DNA from: Pseudomonas taetrolens | GTDB taxonomy: Bacteria; Pseudomonadota; Gammaproteobacteria; Pseudomonadales; Pseudomonadaceae | Assembly (NCBI RefSeq): GCF_900475285.1 | Contig: NZ_LS483370.1 | Coordinates: forward strand, 3,486,001-3,550,000 | Reading direction: 5' to 3' | DNA: 64,000 bases | Part shown: piece after piece, positions 8,611 to 18,226 of the stretch | How positions within the stretch are numbered: the first letter of the stretch is position 1 | Layout: each line of letters starts with the position of its first letter | Notes under the pieces: model-generated | Database searches by the model: none | The model's input: only the letters and a program-made list of their open reading frames with translations | What the model was told of the DNA's origin: nothing | Program-made: the position numbers and the translations under genes

Positions 8611-8642
8611 GTAGTCGCTGCCGCAGGCTGCACCCGCGGCTA
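8611..8642. repeat. REP palindrome
   Basis: Pseudomonas-type REP: GTAGTCGC at 8611 pairs with GCGGCTAC ending at 8642 around a TGCCGCAGGCTGCACCC centre. It lies between lemA and the first TPM gene, within the presumed operon. Confidence 0.6.
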
Positions 8643-8661
8643 CAGAGTCGTGCGTTGCGGT

Positions 8662-9270
8662 TTAAAACTTCACTTCAGGTGCTTTGTCGGCATCCGGCGT
8701 GGTGGCTTCGAAGGTAGGGCGTACCGGCAAATCGCTGTACATCACGGTGTGCCACAGACGGCCCGGAAAGGTGCGGATCTCGGTGTTGTAGCGCTCCACG
8801 GCGAGAATGAAATCGCGACGGGCGACACTGATGCGGTTTTCCGTGCCTTCGAGCTGAGACTGCAGCGAAAGGAAGTTCTGGTTCGACTTGAGTTCCGGAT
8901 AACGCTCAGACACCACCATCAAGCGACTCAAGGCCCCCGTCAGCTGGTTTTGCGCGTCCTGGAACTGCTTGAGTTTTTCCGGGTTGTCCAAGGTACTGGC
9001 ATCGACCTGAATCGAAGTCGCCTTGGCCCGCGCCTCAATCACCGCGGTCAAAGTCGCCTGTTCCTGCTTGGCCGCCCCCTTGACTGTCTCGACCAGATTG
9101 GGAATCAGGTCGGCGCGACGCTGGTACTGGTTCTGTACTTGCGACCAGGCGGCCTTGACCTGTTCGTCGAGGGTGGGAATGGTGTTGATCCCGCACCCGG
9201 CCAGCATACTGCCGAGGGCTAACAGTACGATGGCTTTCCAGCCCATGATGCCTGCATTCTTGCTGTACAT
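8662..9270 (-). CDS. LemA family lipoprotein
   Basis: 202 residues from the ATG at 9270, which has a GGAG site 10 bases upstream. A lipobox LAGC puts the lipidated Cys at residue 26. The LemA core follows: DEQVKAAWSQVQNQYQRRADLIPNLV, then long helices and RRDFILAVERYNTEIRTFPG. An upstream in-frame extension to 9546 exists but overlaps the bglX start and lacks a signal sequence, so I reject it. First gene of the lemA-TPM-TPM operon. The biochemical role of LemA proteins is unsettled. Confidence 0.88.
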   Translation of the reverse strand: MYSKNAGIMGWKAIVLLALGSMLAGCGINTIPTLDEQVKAAWSQVQNQYQRRADLIPNLVETVKGAAKQEQATLTAVIEARAKATSIQVDASTLDNPEKLKQFQDAQNQLTGALSRLMVVSERYPELKSNQNFLSLQSQLEGTENRISVARRDFILAVERYNTEIRTFPGRLWHTVMYSDLPVRPTFEATTPDADKAPEVKF

Positions 9271-9514
9271 ACGCTTTGTACTCCGCATAACCCGATTAAG
9301 TTCATCGCCGCGTGCCGCCCGCAATATCGCAAGGTGGCACTGGATTGCTCGTGGTGAATCAGCTAAAAGACTTGCCTTCCATGTATGAATACTGGCTTTA
9401 ACGATAGGGTAATTTTCCGAGTTAAGCCGCACATACATTCCACACAGAACAATATCGTTTCGAAAGCACGGGTTTGTCCCACGCTTTAAGCAAGCGACGC
9501 GCAGAAGAGTCCTA

Positions 9515-11806
9515 ATGAAAAACATGTGTTTGCTGGGCATTGCCATCAGCCTTGCCAGTCACGCTGCATGGGGTCAGGCCCTGTCGGCGCCGCTTCCAGC
9601 CAAAGAGGTGTTTGTCGCCGACCTGCTGAAGCAAATGACTGTCGATGAGAAAATCGGCCAGCTACGCTTGATCAGTATCGGCCCGGAAATGCCCCGTGAG
9701 CTGATCCGCAAGGAAATCGCCGCAGGCCGTATCGGTGGCACCTTCAACTCCATCAGTCGCGCCGAAAACCGTCCGATGCAAGATGCAGCTCAACGCAGCC
9801 GGCTTAAAATCCCGATGTTCTTTGCCTATGACGTGATCCACGGTCACCGCACCATTTTCCCGATCAGCCTGGCGCTGGCTTCCAGCTGGGACATGGATGC
9901 CATCGGCCTCAGCGGCCGCATCGCCGCCAGAGAAGCCAGCGCCGACAGCATCGACATGACCTTCGCGCCCATGGTTGATATCGCCCGTGACCCGCGCTGG
10001 GGTCGTACCTCCGAAGGCTTTGGCGAAGACACCTATTTAGTGTCGCGAATCGCCAAAGTGATGGTGCAGGCGTATCAAGGGGCCTCCCCCGCACTGCCGG
10101 GCAACATCATGGCCAGCGTCAAACACTTCGCCCTGTATGGTGCGGTAGAGGGCGGACGCGACTACAACACCGTCGATATGAGTCCGCTCCGCATGTACCA
10201 GGATTACCTGCCACCTTACCGTGCCGCCATTGATGCAGGCTCAGGCGGGGTGATGGTGGCGTTGAACTCCATCAACGGCGTCCCGGCGACCTCCAATATG
10301 TGGCTGATGCAGGACTTGCTGCGCAAGGACTGGGGCTTCAAAGGCGTGGCAATCAGCGACCATGGTGCGATTTTCGAACTGATCAAGCACGGCGTCGCCA
10401 AAGATGGCCGCGAAGCGGCCAAGCTGGCGATCAAGGCCGGTATCGACATGAGCATGAACGACTCGCTTTACGGTGAGGAGCTGCCTGGTCTGCTCAAGTC
10501 CGGCGAGGTCCCGCAAAGCGATCTGGACAACGCGGTGCGTGAAGTCCTTGGCGCCAAATACGACATGGGCCTGTTTGCCGACCCGTACCTGCGGATCGGC
10601 AAGGCCGAAGATGACCCGGCCGAAACCAACGCCGAAAGCCGCCTGCACCGTGCCGAAGCCCGCGAAGTAGCGCGCAAGAGCCTGGTACTGTTGAAGAACC
10701 GTGCACAAACCCTGCCCCTGAACAAGCAGGCCAGGATCGCGCTGGTTGGCCCCCTGGCCAAAGCACCGATCGACATGATGGGCAGCTGGGCGGCCAATGG
10801 TCAGCCCGCGCAGTCAGTGACCGTGTATGACGGCATGCGCAATGTACTCGGTGAGCACGGTTCCTTGATCTATGCCCGCGGCGCCAACATCACCGACGAC
10901 ACGGCCATTGTCGACTACCTCAACTTCCTCAACTTCGATGCCCCGGAAGTGACCAACGACCCGCGCCCGGCACAGGTGATGATCGATGAAGCGGTCAAGG
11001 CTGCCCGGCAAGCCGATGTGGTGGTGGCGGTGGTGGGCGAATCACGGGGCATGTCCCACGAATCGTCGAGCCGCACCAACCTCGACATTCCTGCCAGCCA
11101 ACGCGCGCTGATCACCGCCCTCAAAGCCACTGGAAAACCATTGGTGCTGGTGTTGATGAACGGGCGTCCGCTGTCGATTGACGTGCAACAGCAACAGGCT
11201 GATGCCGTGCTGGAAACCTGGTTCAGTGGAACCGAGGGTGGCAATGCCATTGCTGATGTCCTGTTCGGTGATTACAATCCGTCAGGCAAGCTACCAATCA
11301 CCTTCCCACGCTCTGTAGGTCAGATTCCTACCTACTACAATCATTTGAGCATTGGTCGTCCTTTCACACCGGGTAAACCGGGCAATTACACCTCGCAATA
11401 CTTTGATGAGCCGAACACCCCGCTGTACCCGTTTGGCTATGGCTTGAGCTACACCGATTTCAGCCTGTCGGATGTCAGCCTCTCAGCCCGTACGTTGAAA
11501 CCGGGTGCAACACTGACTGCCAGCGTGACGCTAAAAAACACCGGCAAGCGCGCCGGTGAAACGGTCGTCCAGCTGTACATCCAGGACGTCACCGCATCGC
11601 TAAGCCGTCCGGTCAAGGAGTTGAAAAACTTCCAGAAGCTGATGCTGCAGCCCGGCGAAGAGAAAGTCGTGCAGTTCAAGATCGATGAAGACGTCCTGAA
11701 GTTTTACAACGCGCAACTGAAGTACGCCGCCGAACCCGGTGAATTCAAGGTACAAATTGGCCTGGATTCGCAAAACGTCCAGCAAAACAGCTTCCAGTTG
11801 CTCTAA
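9515..11806 (+). CDS. bglX: periplasmic beta-glucosidase, GH3
   Basis: 763 residues, the usual BglX length. A signal peptide ends near SHAAWGQA. The GH3 N-terminal TIM-barrel domain contains KHFALYGAVEGGRDYNTVDMS, and the nucleophile Asp282 is in GVAISDHGAIFEL. The alpha/beta sandwich domain follows (LVGPLAKAPIDMMGSWAANG, VVVAVVGESRGMSHESSSR), then a C-terminal fibronectin III-like domain (LKNTGKRAGETVVQLYIQD). The enzyme hydrolyses beta-glucosides and short gluco-oligosaccharides in the periplasm. It appears monocistronic, with a hairpin just downstream. Confidence 0.95.
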   Translation: MKNMCLLGIAISLASHAAWGQALSAPLPAKEVFVADLLKQMTVDEKIGQLRLISIGPEMPRELIRKEIAAGRIGGTFNSISRAENRPMQDAAQRSRLKIPMFFAYDVIHGHRTIFPISLALASSWDMDAIGLSGRIAAREASADSIDMTFAPMVDIARDPRWGRTSEGFGEDTYLVSRIAKVMVQAYQGASPALPGNIMASVKHFALYGAVEGGRDYNTVDMSPLRMYQDYLPPYRAAIDAGSGGVMVALNSINGVPATSNMWLMQDLLRKDWGFKGVAISDHGAIFELIKHGVAKDGREAAKLAIKAGIDMSMNDSLYGEELPGLLKSGEVPQSDLDNAVREVLGAKYDMGLFADPYLRIGKAEDDPAETNAESRLHRAEAREVARKSLVLLKNRAQTLPLNKQARIALVGPLAKAPIDMMGSWAANGQPAQSVTVYDGMRNVLGEHGSLIYARGANITDDTAIVDYLNFLNFDAPEVTNDPRPAQVMIDEAVKAARQADVVVAVVGESRGMSHESSSRTNLDIPASQRALITALKATGKPLVLVLMNGRPLSIDVQQQQADAVLETWFSGTEGGNAIADVLFGDYNPSGKLPITFPRSVGQIPTYYNHLSIGRPFTPGKPGNYTSQYFDEPNTPLYPFGYGLSYTDFSLSDVSLSARTLKPGATLTASVTLKNTGKRAGETVVQLYIQDVTASLSRPVKELKNFQKLMLQPGEEKVVQFKIDEDVLKFYNAQLKYAAEPGEFKVQIGLDSQNVQQNSFQLL

Positions 11807-11817
11807 CTTCGCGCAAT

Positions 11818-11854
11818 TGCCCGGAAGGCCCCGAGAGGTCTCCCGGGCACTTTT
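11818..11854 (+). terminator. terminator after bglX
   Basis: Stem TGCCCGG / CCGGGCA around an inner GC-rich loop, followed by CTTTT. It begins 11 bases after the bglX stop. Confidence 0.65.
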
Positions 11855-12094
11855 CCCTCCAATCTCCGCTTGACCTTTTCTATCTTTGCCGCTGCCCCAA
11901 AATGCGTTCGGACAGCGCTGTTTTTTGTGGTAGGGTTCGCGCCCTCAAAATTCAGTCCGGGCAGTTTAATCCGGTAAAAATGGGTGACAAACGGTTCGAC
12001 CTAGCAGGTACGCGGTCTGCGCTGTTTTTGTGGCTTTCATACACAAAGCGCACTACGTTTCAAGCCCGGATACTACGTTGCACATGCGTTGAAA

Positions 12095-12141
12095 AACGCA
12101 TATCTTGTATAAATCTTGCTGAAACACACCACATATAGGGT
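12095..12141 (+). promoter_or_regulatory. possible NrdR box pair upstream of nrdA
   Basis: AACGCATATCTTGT (12095-12108) matches the right half of the NrdR consensus ACACWATATMTWGT exactly (ATATCTTGT). ACCACATATAGGGT (12128-12141) is a weaker match 33 bases downstream, close to the three-helical-turn spacing typical of paired NrdR boxes. Ribonucleotide reductase operons are the usual NrdR targets. The left halves are poor, so this is tentative. Confidence 0.35.
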
Positions 12142-12252
12142 TTCAGCAAAAAAACCAAACACAGCTCAGCTGAGAATTTCAAGTCCTTTTCTCGCGCCAG
12201 TTTGGTTGACAAAACCATTTTGAAACACTCCAACCGCCCATGCGGATGGATT

Positions 12253-12282
12253 CCGCTTTCCAGTCAAAAAGCCGGAAAGCGG
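12253..12282 (+). repeat. hairpin in the nrdA leader
   Basis: Perfect 9-bp inverted repeat CCGCTTTCC / GGAAAGCGG with a 12-base loop, about 215 bases before the nrdA start. No U-run follows, so it is not an obvious terminator; an RNA regulatory or stability element is possible. Confidence 0.4.
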
Positions 12283-12497
12283 CCTGGATGTTGCAGAGCC
12301 GAAGGCAGACTGTCATCCAGCTGGATTAAAGTTTCTGGCAGTACATTGAAACTCAGGACTTCGCAAGGAAGCGGCCCAAACTCCTTTCTGTACCTTCGAG
12401 GTCTTTATACCGACTCAACCCGGTTGTAGCGCTTCGGACGGAACGGTGGGCACCCATAAGGCGCCCAAACAAACATAGAGAATGTGGAGACACCCCC

Positions 12498-15386
12498 ATG
12501 CAAACCGACACAACTCGCGAGAACTCGCAGGGCACTGCGTCGCAGGCCGATGATTCCAATCTGGATCTGTCTGCAACTGCACCAGGCCAATTGCGCGTGA
12601 TCAAGCGTAACGGAACGGTTGTTCCTTACACTGATGACAAGATCACCGTCGCCATCACCAAAGCGTTTCTCGCAGTTGAAGGCGGCAACGCTGCTGCCTC
12701 GTCGCGTATCCATGACACCGTAGCGCGCCTGACCGAACAAGTGACCGCGACCTTCAAGCGTCGCATGCCCTCGGGCGGCACGATCCACATCGAAGAAATC
12801 CAGGACCAGGTTGAATTGGCCCTGATGCGCGCCGGCGAACAGAAAGTGGCTCGCGACTACGTGATCTACCGCGATTCGCGTGCCAAGGAACGCGCCATCC
12901 GCGCGCCGGCCGAAGAAGCTGTCCAGGCTCACCCGTCGATCCGCATCACTCTTGCCGACGGCACTTTCGCGCCGCTCGACATGGGCCGCCTGAACACTAT
13001 CGTCACCGAGGCCTGCGAAGGTCTGGCTGAAGTCGACGGCGACCTGATCCAGCGCGAAACCCTGAAGAACCTCTACGACGGCGTAGCCCTGACCGACGTC
13101 AACACCGCTCTGGTGATGACCGCTCGTACCCTGGTAGAGCGTGAGCCGAACTACTCGTTCGTGACCGCTCGCCTGCTGATGGACACCCTGCGTGCAGAAG
13201 GTCTGAGCTTCCTCGAAGTGGCCGACAGCGCCACTCACCACGAGATGGCCAGCCTGTACGCCAAGGCCCTGCCTGCCTACATCGCCAAGGGTATCGAGTT
13301 CGACCTGCTGAACCCGGTTCTGGCCACGTTTGACCTGGAAAAACTCGGCAAGGCGATCAACCACGAGCGTGACCAGCAGTTCACCTACCTGGGCCTGCAA
13401 ACCCTGTACGACCGTTACTTCATCCACAAGGATGGTGTGCGTTTCGAACTGCCGCAGATCTTCTTTATGCGCGTGGCCATGGGCCTGGCGATCGAAGAGA
13501 AGCAAAAAGAAGACCGTGCCATCGAGTTCTACAACCTGTTGTCGTCTTTCGACTACATGTCGTCTACCCCTACCCTGTTCAACGCCGGTACTCAGCGTCC
13601 GCAGCTGTCCAGCTGCTACCTGACTACCGTGCCGGACGACCTCTCGGGCATCTACCACGCGATCCACGACAACGCCATGTTGTCCAAATTCGCCGGAGGC
13701 CTGGGCAACGACTGGACGCCGGTGCGTGCACTGGGTTCGTGGATCAAGGGCACCAATGGCAAATCCCAGGGCGTGGTTCCGTTCCTTAAAGTCGTGAACG
13801 ACACCGCCGTGGCCGTTAACCAGGGTGGCAAGCGCAAGGGCGCTGTCTGTGCCTACCTGGAAACCTGGCACATGGACATCGAAGAGTTCATCGAGCTGCG
13901 CAAGAACACCGGTGATGATCGTCGTCGTACCCACGACATGAACACCGCCAACTGGATCCCTGACCTGTTCATGAAGCGTGTCTTCGATGACGGCCCGTGG
14001 ACCCTGTTCTCGCCATCCGAAGTACCGGACCTGCACGACCTGACCGGCAAGGCTTTCGAAGAGCGCTACGAGTACTACGAAGCCCTGTCCCAGTACCCGG
14101 GCAAGATCAAGCTGTTCAAGACCATCCAGGCCAAAGACCTGTGGCGCAAAATGCTGTCCATGCTGTTTGAAACCGGCCACCCATGGCTGACCTTCAAAGA
14201 CCCGTGCAACCTGCGCAGCCCGCAGCAGCACGTGGGCGTGGTCCACAGCTCGAACCTGTGCACCGAGATCACCCTGAACACCAACAAGGATGAAATCGCG
14301 GTCTGCAACCTGGGCTCGATCAACCTGCCGAACCACATCGTCAACGGCAAGTTGGACACCGACAAGCTCAAGCGCACCATCGACGTTGCCGTGCGCATGC
14401 TCGACAACGTGATCGACATCAACTACTACTCGGTGCCACAAGCCCGCAACTCGAACTTCAAGCACCGTCCAGTGGGCTTGGGGATCATGGGCTTCCAGGA
14501 CGCGCTGTACCTGCAGCACATTCCATACGCTTCGCAAGCAGCCGTGGAATTTGCCGACAAGTCGATGGAAGCCGTCAGCTACTACGCGATCCAGGCCTCC
14601 TGCGACCTGGCCGACGAGCGCGGCGCTTACGAGACGTTCCAGGGTTCGCTGTGGTCCAAAGGCATCCTGCCGCTGGATTCGCAACAGATCCTGATCGAAC
14701 AGCGCGGCCAGAAATACATCGATGTTGACCTGAACGAATCCCTGGACTGGGCACCGGTTCGCGCCCGTGTACAAAAAGGCATTCGTAACTCCAACATCAT
14801 GGCCATCGCACCGACCGCGACCATCGCCAACATCACCGGCGTATCGCAGTCGATCGAACCGACGTACCAGAACCTGTACGTGAAATCGAACCTCTCGGGC
14901 GAGTTCACCGTGATCAACCCGTACCTGGTTCGCGACCTCAAGGCGCGCGACCTGTGGGACTCGGTCATGATCAACGACCTGAAGTACTACGACGGTTCCG
15001 TGCAGCAGATCGAACGCATCCCGCAAGAGCTCAAAGAGCTTTACGCCACCGCGTTCGAAGTCGACACCAAGTGGATCGTTGACGCTGCAAGCCGTCGTCA
15101 GAAGTGGATCGACCAGGCTCAGTCGCTGAACCTGTACATCGCTGGCGCTTCGGGCAAGAAACTGGACGTGACCTACCGCATGGCCTGGTACCGTGGTCTG
15201 AAAACCACTTACTACCTCCGTGCCCTGGCTGCGACCAGCACCGAGAAGTCCACCGTCAACACTGGCAAGCTCAACGCCGTATCGAGCGGCAACAAGAGTG
15301 AAGACGTCGCCGCCGCACCTGCTGGCCCGGCTCCGGTGCCGAAGGCTTGTGCGATTGACGAGCCGGATTGCGAAGCTTGCCAATAA
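12498..15386 (+). CDS. nrdA: class Ia ribonucleoside-diphosphate reductase, alpha subunit
   Basis: 962 residues. An N-terminal ATP-cone lies at about 34-130 (VIKRNGTVVPYTDDKI), and a second cone-like segment follows (RITLADGTFAPLDMGRLNTI). The catalytic barrel contains PQLSSCYLTTVPD (active-site Cys) and NLCTEITLNTNKDEIAVCNLGSINL (the Asn/Cys/Glu radical-site triad). The C-terminus ends EPDCEACQ, carrying the redox cysteine pair. The enzyme reduces NDPs to dNDPs and needs the NrdB radical subunit. The GGAG site is 9 bases from the ATG. The gene usually sits beside nrdB in pseudomonads, but none follows here. Confidence 0.97.
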   Translation: MQTDTTRENSQGTASQADDSNLDLSATAPGQLRVIKRNGTVVPYTDDKITVAITKAFLAVEGGNAAASSRIHDTVARLTEQVTATFKRRMPSGGTIHIEEIQDQVELALMRAGEQKVARDYVIYRDSRAKERAIRAPAEEAVQAHPSIRITLADGTFAPLDMGRLNTIVTEACEGLAEVDGDLIQRETLKNLYDGVALTDVNTALVMTARTLVEREPNYSFVTARLLMDTLRAEGLSFLEVADSATHHEMASLYAKALPAYIAKGIEFDLLNPVLATFDLEKLGKAINHERDQQFTYLGLQTLYDRYFIHKDGVRFELPQIFFMRVAMGLAIEEKQKEDRAIEFYNLLSSFDYMSSTPTLFNAGTQRPQLSSCYLTTVPDDLSGIYHAIHDNAMLSKFAGGLGNDWTPVRALGSWIKGTNGKSQGVVPFLKVVNDTAVAVNQGGKRKGAVCAYLETWHMDIEEFIELRKNTGDDRRRTHDMNTANWIPDLFMKRVFDDGPWTLFSPSEVPDLHDLTGKAFEERYEYYEALSQYPGKIKLFKTIQAKDLWRKMLSMLFETGHPWLTFKDPCNLRSPQQHVGVVHSSNLCTEITLNTNKDEIAVCNLGSINLPNHIVNGKLDTDKLKRTIDVAVRMLDNVIDINYYSVPQARNSNFKHRPVGLGIMGFQDALYLQHIPYASQAAVEFADKSMEAVSYYAIQASCDLADERGAYETFQGSLWSKGILPLDSQQILIEQRGQKYIDVDLNESLDWAPVRARVQKGIRNSNIMAIAPTATIANITGVSQSIEPTYQNLYVKSNLSGEFTVINPYLVRDLKARDLWDSVMINDLKYYDGSVQQIERIPQELKELYATAFEVDTKWIVDAASRRQKWIDQAQSLNLYIAGASGKKLDVTYRMAWYRGLKTTYYLRALAATSTEKSTVNTGKLNAVSSGNKSEDVAAAPAGPAPVPKACAIDEPDCEACQ

Positions 15387-15419
15387 GCTGAGCTCCCCGG
15401 GCGGTTTAACCGCCTGACC

Positions 15420-15471
15420 AAAACCCCCGCACGACCCGGGCAACAATCGGGTCTGGCGGGGGTTTTGTTTT
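15420..15471 (+). terminator. rho-independent terminator after nrdA
   Basis: Nested inverted repeat: outer arms AAAACCCCCGC and GCGGGGGTTTT, inner arms GACCCG and CGGGTC, then TTTT. It starts 34 bases after the stop and would end the nrdA transcript. Confidence 0.85.
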
Positions 15472-15743
15472 AGGGGGAGGAATACGCCCATGGGATGTGC
15501 ACCGGACTCCGCGACTGCTGCGACATAGCGTGCGTAAACAGTGCGGCCACGCCTCAAAATGAATCACTCTGCCTACCCTGAATCATGCAATCACGCTGAA
15601 TATGTTCACTCTGCACAGGCCCCTCTATGGCCTGTGCCCGCTTTTCCTGTTTTTACGCACTACGCTGAACAGGCCCGCTTATTGCTCTAGCCCATGGGTG
15701 CCATTGATTACGGCGTCATCCATTCGAGGCGGAGAAATACACC

Positions 15744-17006
15744 ATGAGTTCACCCGGCGACTTTCCTTTGAGCGAAGCCCCGCGTTCAGCACGCAAAGGG
15801 CTGCTGTCAATTTCGATGGTGTTGTTCAGCTTCACCTTCTTTACCGGAACCATGTTCGCCGGCGGCAAGCTGGGCATGGCGTTCAATTTCATCGACATGC
15901 TGTGGATCGCCGCCATCGGTAATAGCCTGTTGGCGCTCTATGCCGCTGCTCTGGCGTTGATCGCCGCCCGCAGCGGCCTGAATACGGTACTGATGGGCCG
16001 CTTCTGCTTTGGCGAGGCCGGAAGTCGGCTTTCGGACTTTTTGCTCGGTTTCGCCGAACTGGGCTGGTACGCCTGGGGCACTGCGACGGTTGCGATCGTA
16101 CTGGTGAAAATACTGGGACTGGCCGAGGGCTTCACCTTGCCGCTGATGGTCCTGTTCGGCCTGGGCTTCAGTATCACTGCGATCATCGGCTACAAGGGGC
16201 TGGATGTTTTGTCGCGGGTGTCAGTGCCGTTGATGTGTGCTCTGCTGGTCATCTCCATGTACATCGCCACTCAACATGTCGGCGGCTTCAAAGGGCTCGC
16301 GGCGGTGATCCCGAATGAAACCATGAGTGTCTCTGCCGCTATCACCATGGTCTTCGGCACCTTCGCCAGCGGTGCGACCCAGGCCACCAACTGGACGCGA
16401 CTGTCGCGCACCGGGCGCATTGCGGTCATCGCCAGCGTGGTCAGTTTCTTGCTCGGAAATGGTTTGATGATCGTTGCCGGTGCCTGGTGCGCCATGGTGT
16501 ATCAACAAGCCGACATCGTTGAAGTGATGATGCTGCAAGGCTTGTCCTTCGCCGCCGTGGTCATGCTGTGCCTCAACCTGTGGACGATCCAGGGCCCGAC
16601 GATCTACAACGTCGCGGCATCGGCTTGCCACCTGGTGCGCAGCGAACGCCGTCGCACGATGACCTTGATCGCCGCCGCCATCGGAGTGGTACTGGCCATG
16701 GGCGGCATGTACGAACTGCTGATCCCGTTCCTGGTATTGCTCGGCTCCATCATTCCACCGATTGGCGGTGTCATCATGGCTGACTTCTGGTATCGCCATC
16801 GCGGTCAATACCCGGCGCTGGCCAGTGTTACGCTGCCGCGCTACAACTTGCTGGGCTTGACCGCTTATGCGCTGGGTGCGCTGCTGGCGTATTGCTCGGC
16901 ATGGGTCGCGCCGCTGGTCGGGATCGTCGCTTCCGCCGTGAGCTACATCGTGCTCCTGGAAATCAGCCGCCGCTTTCAGTTACCCCGAGCTCAGGAGGAG
17001 CTTTGA
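15744..17006 (+). CDS. codB: cytosine permease (NCS1 family)
   Basis: 420 residues, about 12 TM helices. FTFFTGTMFAGGKLGMAF and GRFCFGEAGSRLSDFLLGFAELGWYAWG are typical of CodB-like NCS1 cytosine permeases, which import cytosine by ion symport across the inner membrane. The GGCGGAG ribosome site lies 8 bases before the ATG. First gene of an operon with a PucR regulator and cytosine deaminase; its stop codon overlaps the TTG start of pucR. The context supports cytosine as the substrate. Confidence 0.92.
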   Translation: MSSPGDFPLSEAPRSARKGLLSISMVLFSFTFFTGTMFAGGKLGMAFNFIDMLWIAAIGNSLLALYAAALALIAARSGLNTVLMGRFCFGEAGSRLSDFLLGFAELGWYAWGTATVAIVLVKILGLAEGFTLPLMVLFGLGFSITAIIGYKGLDVLSRVSVPLMCALLVISMYIATQHVGGFKGLAAVIPNETMSVSAAITMVFGTFASGATQATNWTRLSRTGRIAVIASVVSFLLGNGLMIVAGAWCAMVYQQADIVEVMMLQGLSFAAVVMLCLNLWTIQGPTIYNVAASACHLVRSERRRTMTLIAAAIGVVLAMGGMYELLIPFLVLLGSIIPPIGGVIMADFWYRHRGQYPALASVTLPRYNLLGLTAYALGALLAYCSAWVAPLVGIVASAVSYIVLLEISRRFQLPRAQEEL

Positions 17007-18226
17007 GCCTGACTATCGAAGAAATTCTCGCCCTGCCCGGCTTGCAGGGCATGTCCCTGCGCGCCGGCGCCCGTAACCTGCAGCGTAATGTGCGCTGGTC
17101 GTACGTTGCAGAGAACGAAGGTATCGCCGAATGGGTCATGGGCGGCGAACTGGTATTCGTCACCGGGATCAATCACCCCCGGGATGAGGCTAACCTGATG
17201 CGCCTGGTGGCCGATGGCAATGCCAGCGGAATCGCCGGGCTGGTGATCCTGACCGGGGGCACATTCATCCAGCGCATCCCCGACACGGTGGTGGCCCTGG
17301 CCGAGCAGTGCGGCTTGCCGTTGATCGAACAACCGTACCTGCTGAAGATGGTTATCGTCACCCACCTGATCGGCACCGCGCTGGTGCAAATGGCCCAGGT
17401 CAAACGTTCACGCCATGACATCCTGGCTCAGTTGCTCAGCGGCGATTACCCGAGCCTGGCCACCGCCCGGCAGCGGGCAGCTCATTTGCAGTTGCCCCTC
17501 GACGGCCCGCGGCACCTGGTAGCGCTGCGCCTGTCAGCGGTCGGCACGCTGTTCGTCAACCATGCACCAGAAGAAGCTGAGCGCGTGTTGCAACACACTC
17601 GTCAAGCCGTGCAGGACCATCTCGACATCTGGAACCGTGGTCTGCACGATGCGCTACCAGTCATCGTGCAAGGCGACCTGTTCATCCTGTTGCTGGCAGA
17701 ACGCCAAGCCATTCGCGCAGAACTGTCGATTCTTTATCAAGGGCTGCAAGCCGTCACCGGAGACATGCCGCTGTTTATGGGGCTAGCAACCAAGGTCGAG
17801 GACTGCGCGAATTACCGCCAGGCATTGAACGAGGCTCGTCAGGCGCTGGAGGTCGCGGAAAGTCTACGCCCGGACACCGGGTTGTGCGATTTCAGCGAGT
17901 TGGGGGTCCTGCGCCTGTTACAGGCCATTGGCGACCGCTCCGTGATCGATAGGTTCGTCAGGCAGACCCTTGGCCGGATGATCGAATCCCGGCGCAAGCA
18001 CCCCAACAGCCTGATCGAAACCCTTGACGCGCTGCTTCAGGAAAACGGCAATGCCCTCAAGACCGCCCAGCGTCTGAACGTACATCGCAATACCATCAAC
18101 CAACGGATACAACGCATCGAGCACCACAGCGGGCAATCGCTCGACGATCCCCTTTTTCGCATGAACGCTTCGGTTGCCCTCCTCGTGTGGCGCATGACTG
18201 AAGCCCAACGACAGGACCGAACATGA
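17003..18226 (+). CDS. PucR family transcriptional regulator
   Basis: 407 residues from a TTG start at 17003 that overlaps the codB stop (TTGA), preceded by AGGAGG at 4-nt spacing; no ATG fits. The N-terminal PucR ligand domain is SLTIEEILALPGLQGMSLRAGARN to about residue 130. The C-terminal HTH_30 domain is LLQENGNALKTAQRLNVHRNTINQRIQRIE. Members sense purines or pyrimidines. Being sandwiched between codB and codA with overlaps on both sides, it probably controls this operon, in response to cytosine or a product (inference). Confidence 0.9.
   Translation: MSLTIEEILALPGLQGMSLRAGARNLQRNVRWSYVAENEGIAEWVMGGELVFVTGINHPRDEANLMRLVADGNASGIAGLVILTGGTFIQRIPDTVVALAEQCGLPLIEQPYLLKMVIVTHLIGTALVQMAQVKRSRHDILAQLLSGDYPSLATARQRAAHLQLPLDGPRHLVALRLSAVGTLFVNHAPEEAERVLQHTRQAVQDHLDIWNRGLHDALPVIVQGDLFILLLAERQAIRAELSILYQGLQAVTGDMPLFMGLATKVEDCANYRQALNEARQALEVAESLRPDTGLCDFSELGVLRLLQAIGDRSVIDRFVRQTLGRMIESRRKHPNSLIETLDALLQENGNALKTAQRLNVHRNTINQRIQRIEHHSGQSLDDPLFRMNASVALLVWRMTEAQRQDRT

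Larger units (their letters stand above)
11855..12497 (+). other. long non-coding region upstream of nrdA
   Basis: About 640 bases without a convincing gene; two short open frames here have no family signature or ribosome site. It must contain the nrdA promoter and leader. I see a possible NrdR-like pair (12095-12141) and a 9-bp perfect hairpin (12253-12282), listed separately. Confidence 0.5.

Noticed and set aside
11902..12429. Two open frames of 75-78 codons upstream of nrdA on the plus strand
   Set aside because: No ribosome sites, no recognisable domains, unusual composition; more likely chance frames in the nrdA leader.
12405..15557. A 1050-codon open frame antisense to nrdA
   Set aside because: GC-rich third positions of nrdA leave the opposite frame open; the protein is His/Val/Arg-rich nonsense and nrdA is certain.
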